From positions 25,153 to 89,152 of the forward strand of contig MU626341.1 in the NCBI GenBank assembly GCA_025603075.1: a stretch of DNA of 64,000 nt, given 5' to 3'. Made by a program: the position numbers and the translations under genes. Source of the stretch: Neoconidiobolus thromboides FSU 785. Its lineage: Eukaryota; Entomophthoromycota; Entomophthoromycetes; Entomophthorales; Neoconidiobolaceae. Positions within the stretch are counted from its first letter, which is position 1. Each line of letters begins with the position of its first letter. A model generated the notes under the pieces. It did not search any database, was not told the DNA's origin, and worked only from the letters and a program-made list of their open reading frames with translations. Below are positions 52,657 to 62,229 of the stretch, one piece after another.

Positions 52657-52753
52657 TGATGATGTTTTTTTTGATTTCACCTTTTCCATTTTTAAGTGCC
52701 ATTTGAGCGGAAAGATTTCTAATAAAGTTCTTAAATGAAAAAATACATCCTCA
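52657..52753 (-). mobile_element. Short TIR element copy 20, third of a triplet
   Basis: 97 bp, TGATGATGTTTTTTTTG to ACATCCTCA, core AAGTGCCATTTGAGCGG, TA on both sides. Confidence 0.9.
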
Positions 52754-53274
52754 TATGTTGCTAAGTATTGTAAAAAATAGATAATAAAAATACAACTTAA
52801 ACAACAAATAGTTTTTATGTCTAAAAAAAGCCTATTTTAAATAATTTTTTCAATTGTTGCAGTTATATGTTTACTGTTTATTTTTTTGTATAACTCTTAA
52901 CATTAGGTAATCCCCTATATGATTATAGAAAACTAAATTTTACAGCGGTATTTAACAGCTTAAAGTTAGCAGTTTATTGCCATCTAAAACTAATGAAATA
53001 ATCACATTAGTCACTATTTGTTATTTAATGTGACTTATAATTAGTATATTATAATATTTGTACAATGTATATGTGGTATAGGAGTAAAAAATACCGATAT
53101 TTAATATAATAGCTATAAACAGAATTCAGGAGAAACGCAGGTTTCGAAGAAGATAAAGTATATTTTAAAGGCCAAAGATTTATGAATGAGTTAGGGAATT
53201 GAAAAACCGATCATCAAAGCAGTCTAAAATACTACCTTTGATAATGTGCTTTGAAAAACCCAGGTTAATCGACA

Positions 53275-54372
53275 TTACATCAAATCATTAATCAGCTCAC
53301 TTTCCCAAGTTGTGTTGAATTGGATATTGTTTTGACCAAAAAAGGAATTGATTAGTTGTGTTGTACTATATGGGTTACTTTGATGAGCCGTATGGAATTG
53401 GGTATTATTTTGATTAAAGGATTGGTTAATTGAGGAAATATAAGAATTTACAAATTGATTTGGTGTATTTATGTGAATATCCAAATTACTAAATAATACA
53501 TTGTTATTTACAACATTTTGTGTTATTGAAGCTACGCGTTGACTTAACTTATTTAACTGTTCAGACAAAACTTTGGTATTTGAATTTATATTATTAATAA
53601 TTTCTTTTAAATCATTAATAGCACTAGCTTTACTTTTACTTGAGTTTGCTTTTCTCAAATCAATAATGTCGTTTGGATCTCGAAACTGTGTCTCAGAATC
53701 AATATGAGCTGATTGGTCTTGGTTTTTACTATATTGGATTTGAATATTATCAGGATTTACAGATGAGCCCACCTGATCACACTCATTGGCTTTTGTTAGA
53801 TCAATAATATTACCAAAAACTGAGCACACATTATCAATGTCCTTGATCAAGTAATTACTATGAGTGGTAGAGCCATGGAGCGACGATATTGTATTACTAC
53901 TGCTTAGAGAATCGCTTGAACGAATGGGGCTGTCATTGGTGTTGCTTTCAAATTTGAGTTTAAATCTTCTACAAAATCTCTTCAACCATTTCTTATCAGC
54001 TATAAAGTCGGCTTTGCTTAATTCAACAGCGATTTCATTGGCTTTATTAATTATAGCTTGCTTGTTGTATTGTAAAGGAAGTAGTAGATTCCCATCGTTA
54101 TTTCTTTTGAGACTAGTACCAAACCACTCAAAGACTTTACGCTCAATATCGACAGAATGATTCACTCTAATACGTTTTCTTTCATCTTCAGTTACACCTT
54201 TACTTTCTTTGATAATATCATCTTTTCTTAACAAAATCTTAGTGACTGTGCTTCTTCCAATTCCATATATTTTTGCTATACTTTGGTGAGACATTTTATT
54301 TTCAGCTAAATTGATTATATCGAGCTTTATTTTCATCATTAAAACAACTCTTTTGGACGAATTTTCTTTCAT
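53275..54372 (-). CDS. CENP-B/Tigger-type DNA-binding protein B, no transposase domain
   Basis: 365 residues starting MKENSSKRVVLMMKIKLDII. It is a close paralog of protein A on the opposite strand. The first HTH (about 6-55) reads HQSIAKIYGIGRSTVTKIL; the second HTH (about 76-140) reads ERKVFEWFGTSLKRNN through ADKKWLKRFCRRFKLKF. A long Ser/Asn/Asp-rich linker follows, then a likely coiled coil (LKEIINNINSNTKVLSEQLN, LSQRVASITQNV; about 265-305). The tail has two copies of an N..FNQNN.QF unit (FNQNNTQFHTAHQSNPY and FFGQNNIQFNTTWE), the same motif that is tandemly repeated in protein D. No DDE domain. The frame is intact, with the second-domain tryptophans and basic residues retained, so the DNA-binding part is probably functional. 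Confidence 0.8.
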   Translation of the reverse strand: MKENSSKRVVLMMKIKLDIINLAENKMSHQSIAKIYGIGRSTVTKILLRKDDIIKESKGVTEDERKRIRVNHSVDIERKVFEWFGTSLKRNNDGNLLLPLQYNKQAIINKANEIAVELSKADFIADKKWLKRFCRRFKLKFESNTNDSPIRSSDSLSSSNTISSLHGSTTHSNYLIKDIDNVCSVFGNIIDLTKANECDQVGSSVNPDNIQIQYSKNQDQSAHIDSETQFRDPNDIIDLRKANSSKSKASAINDLKEIINNINSNTKVLSEQLNKLSQRVASITQNVVNNNVLFSNLDIHINTPNQFVNSYISSINQSFNQNNTQFHTAHQSNPYSTTQLINSFFGQNNIQFNTTWESELINDLM

Positions 54373-54528
54373 AATTTAAAGTTGATTTGATTATTATTTT
54401 TAAAATAAGTTTTTCAGAAAACGTTGCATTTATTGAATTTATACTATTTAGCTAAGTTCTTATAACGCTAACTATGAAATTATGTTAATTCTTTAGATGC
54501 TAAATAACTCAAACAGGTCTGATTGGAT

Positions 54529-54566
54529 ATTGATTTTTTGATTGATTTTTTGATTGATTTTTTGAT
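54529..54566. repeat. 12-bp tandem repeat
   Basis: TTGATTTTTTGA-type units (period 12) are repeated three times without visible change. Likely a simple repeat. Confidence 0.7.
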
Positions 54567-55366
54567 TATTGAAAAATGCTTATTTCTTAATCAGGGTTAT
54601 TGGTGAGCAGTGTTCATTCACTGTAATTTATTTTGAGTTATATAAAAATTTGATGAGCATATATTATTCATGGTACTCAAATGATTGAAATAGGTATAAA
54701 CTATTTGGGTTTATATCATCCCTGTATCGACAAGTTTTTTAAAGGCTAATAATGTTAAAACAAAAACTATATTAAAGCTTAATATATAAAAAACATTGCT
54801 ACATTATTCATTAAATGAATATTTCCAATTCAACTTAAGTGTTATATTATCGGTTTATCCCCTACATCGTCTTAACTAAATGCTTTAAATAGCGCTTTTA
54901 TTCGTTTCTGTTTGACTTTAGTTAATACAAAAGTATTCAAAGTTATATAAAAATAGACTATACACCCTTGCCACTTTATATTAAAATTTTATTGTATGAT
55001 TTTACTTAGATCTTTCTTATTTATATTAATAGTATTTACCATAACATTAAAACGCTTAGGATTCAATATTTTCCTAAACAAAAATTACTAGAATAAAACA
55101 AAAAATCCTAAAAATTACCAGAATTCATCTGAATTGAAAGCTGTTTATGTTAAATATAGGTATGTTATGAGTTATCTTTTGACTTTGTATCGCCTATCTT
55201 TTTTATATCTATTTTTGATAGTGCTAAGTTATACAATGCCATATTTGAACATTTCCCCTTCTAGACTATTCAAGTTTCTTAATAACTTGTTCTACATAAT
55301 CAATATTTCTATTTATAAAAAATATTAATATCCGAAAGTTGAAAATTAAATTTAATATTTTACTCC

Positions 55367-55479
55367 TTTTAAATGCGATTTTGGGCACTTTTGATTTTTA
55401 TTTAATCATTTTAAAGATTGGCATTTTATGTTTTATATTGACCAAAGACGAAGTAAAAGTGCCCAATTCACATTTAAAA
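55367..55479. repeat. Second inverted-repeat element (hairpin / MITE-like)
   Basis: A 26-base left arm (TTTTAAATGCGATTTTGGG then CACTTTT) at 55367-55392 has a nearly exact reverse complement at 55455-55479 (AAAAGTGCCC then AATTCACATTTAAAA), with three mismatches or gaps. The spacer is 62 bases. Its sequence is unrelated to the abundant short element. Only one copy is in the window, so whether it is mobile is unknown. Confidence 0.6.
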
Positions 55480-56072
55480 CGAATTGATAATAGCAGTCAA
55501 CCTATATGATTTTTAAGATCAATATTATTCTTAAATAATCAATGTAGTTAAAAATAAACCTTAATAGGCTTGCTTAACTTTATTTTTTAATTAAGATTTC
55601 ACTTATTAGTAATTCTACCTTCTTCAAATTTTAATAAAAAGTATATTTCCATATTAAAACAATTTAAATTAAATATGACTAAAGCGTACTTAATCTTCCA
55701 AAAGATTACATTAATGTTCAATTATTTGATTAAACTTTAAATAATTCATGTCAAGTATTTTATATCTTAACTCTCCTTTTATAAAAGTTATTGAGCATTA
55801 TTAAGTCAAACTAACGAGATCATTTTAATAACTTAAAGTTGCCATAATCAAGATTTAATGTACAAATAGATTATTTGTATTTATAGGTTATTTTTGGATT
55901 ATGATATCTTCAAGTTATAAAGAGAACCACATTTAGCTTAAATTGGTAACAGTTCGTTCATCACTTCATCAAAGGAATAGTCAACTTATTTGAAGCATAA
56001 TCAAATCATTGATTAATGTGATACTGTGAATTTCAATATATGAGACTTTATGATGTTATAGATATTATTATA

Positions 56073-56173
56073 TGGGGATGTATTTTTGTGTTTAAGAATT
56101 TTACCAACAAAATTTCCGCTTAAATGGCGCTTAGAAAATGGAAAAAATAATGAAGTCAAAAAAAACACTCTCA
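56073..56173 (+). mobile_element. Short TIR element copy 21
   Basis: 101 bp, TGGGGATGTATTTTTGTG to ACACTCTCA, core CCGCTTAAATGGCGCTT, TA on both sides. The right TA is shared with the next copy. Confidence 0.9.
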
Positions 56174-56175
56174 TA

Positions 56176-56258
56176 TGATGTTGGCTTTTTTTATTTAATT
56201 TTACATTTTTCAAGCGCTATTAAGTGAGAAATTATCGGTAGGAACCAAACAAAAAAGA
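56176..56258 (-). mobile_element. Short TIR element copy 22 (right end lost)
   Basis: Starts TGATGTTGGCTTTTTTTA, core CAAGCGCTATTAAGTGAG. It lacks its right end where copy 23 begins. Copies 21, 22 and 23 are contiguous. Confidence 0.65.
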
Positions 56259-56260
56259 CA

Positions 56261-56357
56261 TGGGGATATATTTTTTGTTTAAGAACTTTACTAATAATCT
56301 TTCCGCTCAAATAGCGCTTAAAAATGTGAAAGTAATGAAACCAAAAAAATATCCCCA
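56261..56357 (+). mobile_element. Short TIR element copy 23
   Basis: 97 bp, TGGGGATATATTTTTTG to ATATCCCCA, core CCGCTCAAATAGCGCTT. Flanked by CA on both sides. Confidence 0.9.
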
Positions 56358-57749
56358 CATGTTCTAATGACATCTTATATTTGGTTAAGTCGATATACTC
56401 TAACAACCCAATAACCAAATGAATAATGGAATCCTTTTTTAGGATAAAAAGCAGTAATATAAAAAGACTTCCCATCTAAAAAGTGTTTCGTCTTTGAAAT
56501 AAAAAACGAACATGGACAGTCTGCTTAAAAATAAAGCATCAAGACAATATAACAAGCAAATCTGGTATAAGAAGAAATAAAGTGACTATGATGTCTTTGA
56601 AAAAAGACGTAACTATTCAAGAAGGTAACAATATGTCTGAAGATGAAAGTAAAATAATCAGGATAAACGAAGTTCATAATAGAGGAAATTTACCATTCCC
56701 ATTGCAATCTAATGAGGAAAATTTAATTTAAAGCCCAAAAGAAAGTTTATTAAGTTATTCATAACACCTTTTATAGCTAGCGGAAAATTTATAAAGAACA
56801 TATGTAGAAATTATAAGTTTAAACTGGTCAACAGCATCAAATGTACCCCCATTTATGTAAAGAACAATTCAAACGGCCATAATGCAATGTAATTATGCTA
56901 TGGTTATTCTATTGGTCCCAATCCTTTGGATGACTCCACTGTGAATGTCTTTGATTTTGATGATCCTGTCGATTCGCCAAATGATACTAATTCAGAGGCT
57001 TCATTGATAAGCTCTATAGTTGATACTGATACTTTTGATAGAGACATTTCAGATATACATTCTAATTCCGATAACGTCTTTTCCTCGCTAATAGGCAATT
57101 CCTTTTATGAAACGCCCTTAAACGGCTTTCCTTATGATATTATGGCCCTTTTCAACAAATATATTGGGGATATACTCTTATTCTGTTAATGATATAAATT
57201 CTTTAATAGGTAATGGTTTTGGTGAAATAACCGCTTCCTATGGTTTTGATATAGATACTGACTCTTTAAATAGTAATGTTATAGATATACTCTATGGTTC
57301 TGGAAACATTATCAATTATTCAATGACTGAGAAATTTGAAACGAAGCCTTTCAGCAGTATTGTTGACCATCATTTCACTCTTATTATAGCCATAGTATCC
57401 CTTTGGATAATACTTATAGTGAATTGGATCAATCCGTAGATATTATCAGCATTTTCAACCAATCTAATGAAGTTAGAGATCAAATTATGAGGGAGAATAT
57501 TAATTCAAACAATTCAGACTTAAATGAGGATGACAATCTCTCGGATAACCTTCTTTGTTATAAATTTTATAAGAGTTCCAGGAGAATGAAAAGGTCTGGT
57601 TGTATATTTTTTAATCATAAATATTCTGACATCTTAACTAGTTATAAATATAAACGCAATGCTAACGATGACTTAAAGGAAACAGAAAATGGTTTAATAA
57701 AGTAGATTCATCCACAAATCCCATTTACAAGGAAATCAAGAATAATGAA

Positions 57750-57850
57750 TGGGGATGTATTTTTGTGTTTAAGAATTTTACTAATAAATTTTCCGCTCAA
57801 ATAGCGCTTAAAAGGTGGAAAAAGTAATGAAATCAAAAAAATCATCCCCG
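57750..57850 (+). mobile_element. Short TIR element copy 24, inside pseudogene C
   Basis: 101 bp, TGGGGATGTATTTTTGTG to CATCCCCG, core CCGCTCAAATAGCGCTT, AA on both sides. It interrupts the linker of pseudogene C. Confidence 0.9.
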
Positions 57851-58334
57851 AATATTTACATAAATATTATAATAGTATTGATATGAACACTCTAAATTTG
57901 CAAAGTAATATATCTAATATTGTTAAAAGTTTGGGATAAACAAGTACTAATCATGAAGATATATATAAAAACATGGCTGAATTTTACGATGAGCTTAAAT
58001 ATGATAATCCTATTAGGCTTTTTTACAGTGGTATTGATGAAGACAATCTATACTTGAATAATTATGAGTCTAATATTATCAATACTGTTAATTTACCAAC
58101 GAATAATAATTGTAATAAAACAGATCCATCCATAAATCCTGTTTGTGATGAAAGTAAAAATAATGAAAATAAAAACATATTTAATAATGCTATCGATTTA
58201 AACACCTTATCCTCGTATAGCAATGAAACAAACATCACTAATATTTCAATGAATAATAATTTTGATGAGATAAATATATCCATAAATCATGCCTATACCG
58301 AAATTAAAAATAATGAAAATAAAGGTTCAATATA

Positions 58335-58435
58335 TGTGGGTGTTTTTTTTGGCTTCATCATTTTTTCTATCTTTTAAGCGCCATTTGAGCGGAAGAATTA
58401 TTAGCAAAATTCTTAAACACAGAAATACATCCCCA
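58335..58435 (-). mobile_element. Short TIR element copy 25, inside pseudogene C
   Basis: 101 bp, TGTGGGTGTTTTTTTTGG to ACATCCCCA, core AAGCGCCATTTGAGCGG, TA on both sides. Confidence 0.9.
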
Positions 58436-59322
58436 TATAATAACATCAATTCCGACATGTTAAATTCAAATGGTAGTGAAGCCGGTATAATAAATAACTT
58501 AATGCAGTTAATAATTGAATTTAAACTCAATTATCAAAAACATATCTAATCAAGTATTTCTGTTAAATAAAATTTAATTTGATAAATGAAAGTATTGAAC
58601 AGTATAATAAACTACCCGGTAAATCACATAGCCTAATAAATATGGCAAATCAATTCTAAGTCCCCATATTTGACCAACCAACCAATATTTTGATCCAAAT
58701 AATACTCATTTTGTTATATCAAATCAGCTTGCGTGCCCTCATATTTTTCCAATTAATTCATATCTTGGTATAAATAATAATGAATTTAGTAGCAATTCAT
58801 ACTTTGATTCATATAATAATCAGTTTATTAACAACTCATCTTTTAACCTAAATATTAATCCATATTCTAATTTAAACTATAAACATAAACAGATTAATAC
58901 GAGGGATCAAAATGATTTATTCAATAAATTCGATGTAATGTTAACTAACTCAAGTTTTTCAGGGCTCAAATTCGATAATAACATTCCGGATAATAGTAAC
59001 ACAAATCAATTATAACGATAAACAGCTTTTATCAACGTATTTTATCCTTTTCTTTTTATGCCATTGATTTTTATGAACTCTCTGTAATGCTTATAACTTC
59101 AAATTTCAATAATTTTTATATCCGTAACACCTGTGCAACATAAACATTAGCCTTATTATGTTTGCTAACTGTATACTGCGTTATAATAATGCAAAGCAGT
59201 TTAGTATTGATGCTTTATTTATTATAAGTAATAATCAATAAATAAGTATCCTATTTAAATTTTTAAGTAACATTAATTATTATTTTTTAATTAGATACCA
59301 AAAAAACTATGCCTTTATTATA

Positions 59323-59421
59323 TGGGAGTGTTTTTTTTGACTTCATTGTTTTTTCCACTTTTCAAGCGCCATTTGAGTGGAAAATGTTGGTAAAATTCTT
59401 AAGCACAAAGATGCATCCCCA
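59323..59421 (-). mobile_element. Short TIR element copy 26
   Basis: 99 bp, TGGGAGTGTTTTTTTTG to GCATCCCCA, core AAGCGCCATTTGAGTGG, TA on both sides. Confidence 0.9.
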
Positions 59422-59860
59422 TATAATGGAAACTAGAAGAGTTAGTTTAGAGAAAAGTCACATATAGAAAGAACCTTTGAGCCTTAAGACTAAGAGCCAT
59501 TGCAGAATAACAATTTTATTTTGTTTGATTTTTATATTAAGTTTCTTATCATTATATTAAATTTAGAGCAGTTTTTATATTTGTATATTATTAAATAGCT
59601 TTTATTTATTCATACATATTTCTTTGGATTGTCTGATACTATTAATATAGATTGTATGTATTATTTGTAAAGTATGATTTTATCATTTCAATTTTATAAA
59701 AAAAATTAAAGATGCTAAAACTTTATTACCCCTTTAATTTCGATAAGCTCGATTACTGGGTTCATCTTAAATTTCACTATTACAAATAAAACATTCAATA
59801 GTTCCTGACTCTTTTGGGACTTCAAAGAATCACTTAAATATATATATATATATATATATA

Positions 59861-59945
59861 TGTATTTAAGAACTCCACTAACAAATTTCCCACTCAAGTA
59901 GCGTTTAAAAGATAAAAAAAGTAATGAAACCAAAAACATCCCTCA
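59861..59945 (+). mobile_element. Short TIR element copy 27 (left end replaced by TA repeat)
   Basis: The element begins at TGTATTTAAGAACTCCAC directly after a (TA)n run and ends ACATCCCTCA. The left terminal repeat is missing; expansion of the flanking TA is one explanation. Confidence 0.75.
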
Positions 59946-60189
59946 TATACTGCAACTATTTGATAATAATACTATTTATTAATTTTTATTTTTGTTTATA
60001 TAAAGCATTAGTTTTATATACTATTTAATCAAATTTATTTTTATTAGTAGTAAATCCTAATAATTTTTCTTTCCTTTTTTGTTTTATAAAATTTTATAAA
60101 CTCTGAGTTATTATATATCTATTAGCATTTGAAAAAAATATAAGTCTTCCAAAATAATTTTTTTATTTAAGCTTTTTAAATTTAATTAA

Positions 60190-60285
60190 TGGAAGTGTTT
60201 TTTTCAGCTTTATTATTTTTTCTCTTTTAAGCGCTATTTGAGTGGAAAATTTGTTAGTAAAATTTTTAAACAAAAAAATATCCCT
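60190..60285 (-). mobile_element. Short TIR element copy 28
   Basis: About 96 bp, TGGAAGTGTTTTTTTC with core AAGCGCTATTTGAGTGG and eroded right end AATATCCCT. Confidence 0.75.
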
Positions 60286-61080
60286 TAATCATATATTAAG
60301 AACTTACAAATTTAGAAACTTAATTTAAATTGGCTTTTAACTAAATTCTAAAATTGATTTGGGCATCCTATGCAATAAAATAAAGCTTGAATTGTAAATA
60401 TTAGCATACATAATAGATTCTCATAAGCAAAGAACTATTCCAGGTTTTTTGATCTACATAGGTTGCTATTTAATTTAAGTGTTTTGCGATTTTTGTAAAT
60501 TTGGATTAACAATAACTTCAGCAATCTTCTTTTTAATCATTTAACTCTTTAAATAATAAAAAACTTAATGATTGTATACAAGTATAAAAAATTATGAAAA
60601 GTGATATAAAATATTTGAAAAACTATTGGACAGAATTTCTTTAATACAAAAAAGCCATTAGCTATCAACATCAATTAAATAAAAACTAGTATTAGTAAAA
60701 TTTAGTTTAATTTAATTTAGTTTAATTTTATAAAGGGAATTATTTTAAATTCTAGGCAAAATAAACTTCACAATTTAAAAAAATTAAATGTATATAAAAC
60801 TCAAAAATACATTGTTTCTTTAAATCATACCAAAAACTATAAATGTTAACAGGTGACCTCATTTTTTGTTTTTATAGGTTAATCTTTATAGCAAAAAAAT
60901 CAACCCAATCACAATCGCTTTTATGTAAATATGACGATTGACGATTTACAATGACTTAAATTGGTGCACGCTTTAAGAACCAAGTAACAATATTTAAATG
61001 GTGGAGTCTTTTTTTGAGTATTAGTAAATAGTAATAAAAATTCTTTATCTAAGAAAAGCGTGTTGTCCTTAAAATAACCA

Positions 61081-62229
61081 ATGTACATTATGAACATTAT
61101 GGATTCACTTGGAAACAAAGTATTACAACAAAGTGCAACAGATGAATCTGATATTGGAGGAATTAAAGTCACCGAGGTAAATGAATTCAATGACGGTGGC
61201 AACTTGGAATTCCCATTGCAATATAAAGGGGAAGATCTACTTGATAAAACCAGAAAAAAGTTTGTTAAGTTAGTCAAAACGCATTTTATAACTAATAAGA
61301 AATGGGTAAAAAAATTGTGTAAAATATTCAAGTTTGAACCAACAAATAATGTCAAAAGTGGTTCCACCCACTCAAATGATATGTCAAACAATAATTTTGG
61401 GTTGGCTTTATTCTTGATGTCTACTGGCGAATACGGTACTTTAGATACTGATGATGCGGATCTATCACATGGAGATGATAACGGTTTTAATTATCAATTG
61501 TGTAATAGTTTTAAAGGAGTATGTATATGTACAAATTCTATTTGTGGTAAAAGTATAAACAATGAAGATCTAGACCAATTCATCATTGATATTAATTCAA
61601 ATACTATTTACTCAAGTGCCAGTGAGACCAGCATTATTAATAATTTAAGACAGATAATTAATAGTCAGGATTTATTGATCAAGACCTTATCCGAACAAGT
61701 TTCTAAATTAAGTCAAGACATAACTTTGGTAAATCAAAATGTTGAATATCAAAGCCGATTGCTGTGTAACTTTCAAAGTCAAACAAATATGGTAGATTGC
61801 ACTGGATATCATCAGATTTCGCCAATTAATCCGTTTTTTGATATAAGTAACAACCAATTCGATCAGATTTGGCAAAACAATCCATATAATACATTCAATA
61901 CAACCTTAAATAATCCATCTTCTGGTCTGAGCAATACTCAGGTTGATACGCTTTGCCAAAATACCTTACCTAATACATTGGATTCGATGGCAACTAACTT
62001 ATCTTCTCATATAAATAATAATCAGTTTGGGATGTACCATCAAAATAATTCCTATAGCACTATTTTTCCAACTAATCCATTTTTTGGCCCAAATAGCACA
62101 CAACTTAATGTAACTTACCAAAAAAATTCATTTGATGCATTCGATACAATGCCACTTAAACCAACTTCCCCAGGGCTCTATCTCGATAATAGCGCCCTGA
62201 GAAACATTGATAAAGGTTTCATACAATAG
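61081..62229 (+). CDS. CENP-B-like family protein D with tandem tail repeats
   Basis: 382 residues, starting MYIMNIMDSLGNK. It has lost the first HTH of proteins A and B but keeps the second-HTH block: GNLEFPLQYKGEDLL, then TNKKWVKKLCKIFKFEP (ends about residue 90). The middle is Asp/Ser/Asn-rich with a short Cys-containing stretch (GVCICTNSICG). A probable coiled coil follows (LLIKTLSEQVSKLSQDITLV). The tail holds four 26-28-residue repeats of the form NPFF..(S/N)N.QF....QNN.Y.TF, at about residues 254-281, 282-309, 310-335 and 336-363. Without the first HTH its DNA binding is doubtful, but the frame is intact over 382 codons. Alternative ATGs at residues 4 and 7 are possible. The role is unknown. 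Confidence 0.65.
   Translation: MYIMNIMDSLGNKVLQQSATDESDIGGIKVTEVNEFNDGGNLEFPLQYKGEDLLDKTRKKFVKLVKTHFITNKKWVKKLCKIFKFEPTNNVKSGSTHSNDMSNNNFGLALFLMSTGEYGTLDTDDADLSHGDDNGFNYQLCNSFKGVCICTNSICGKSINNEDLDQFIIDINSNTIYSSASETSIINNLRQIINSQDLLIKTLSEQVSKLSQDITLVNQNVEYQSRLLCNFQSQTNMVDCTGYHQISPINPFFDISNNQFDQIWQNNPYNTFNTTLNNPSSGLSNTQVDTLCQNTLPNTLDSMATNLSSHINNNQFGMYHQNNSYSTIFPTNPFFGPNSTQLNVTYQKNSFDAFDTMPLKPTSPGLYLDNSALRNIDKGFIQ

Larger units (their letters stand above)
50547..53274. other. Repeat-rich intergenic region
   Basis: 2.7 kb without protein genes. It holds a tRNA-Gly, a solo LTR (51101-51563) and six short-element copies, three of them head to tail at 52454-52753. Confidence 0.6.
54373..56590. other. 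Intergenic with repeats
   Basis: 2.2 kb holding a 12-bp tandem repeat (54529-54566), a second type of inverted-repeat element (55367-55479) and short-element copies at 56073, 56176 and 56261. No protein gene seen. Confidence 0.5.
56591..59015 (+). pseudogene. Broken CENP-B-like family member C
   Basis: It starts with an ATG at 56591 (MSLKKDVTIQEGNNMSEDES), reads GNLPFPLQSNEENLI and stops. A shifted frame continues KFIKLFITPFIASGKFIKNI then CRNYKFK, the equivalent of the second HTH of proteins A, B and D. Several overlapping frames then cover an enlarged Asp/Ser/Asn-rich linker (56900-58320). The last open part (to the stop at 59013-59015) has the family tail with INSYLGINNNEFSS and NSSFSGLKFDNN. 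The first HTH is absent, as in D. Two short elements (57750 and 58335) have inserted. At least four frame changes and stops make it a pseudogene. Confidence 0.75.
59016..61080. other. Repeat-rich intergenic region
   Basis: 2 kb with short-element copies at 59323, 59861 and 60190 and a (TA)n run at about 59838-59861. No protein gene seen. Confidence 0.5.

Noticed and set aside
52454-52753. CRISPR-like array of ~100 bp units
   Set aside because: Units are whole inverted-repeat elements in mixed orientation sharing TA, not short repeats with unique spacers, and the genome is eukaryotic.
53864-54160. Plus-strand 98-residue frame
   Set aside because: Antisense to the DNA-binding domain of protein B; the matching shadow exists opposite protein A at 47857.
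55134-55328. 64-residue hydrophobic frame
   Set aside because: Starts at a non-ATG codon, AT-rich codons only, no family; likely chance.
60921-61391. Minus-strand 156-residue frame
   Set aside because: Antisense to the start of protein D; no motif of its own.
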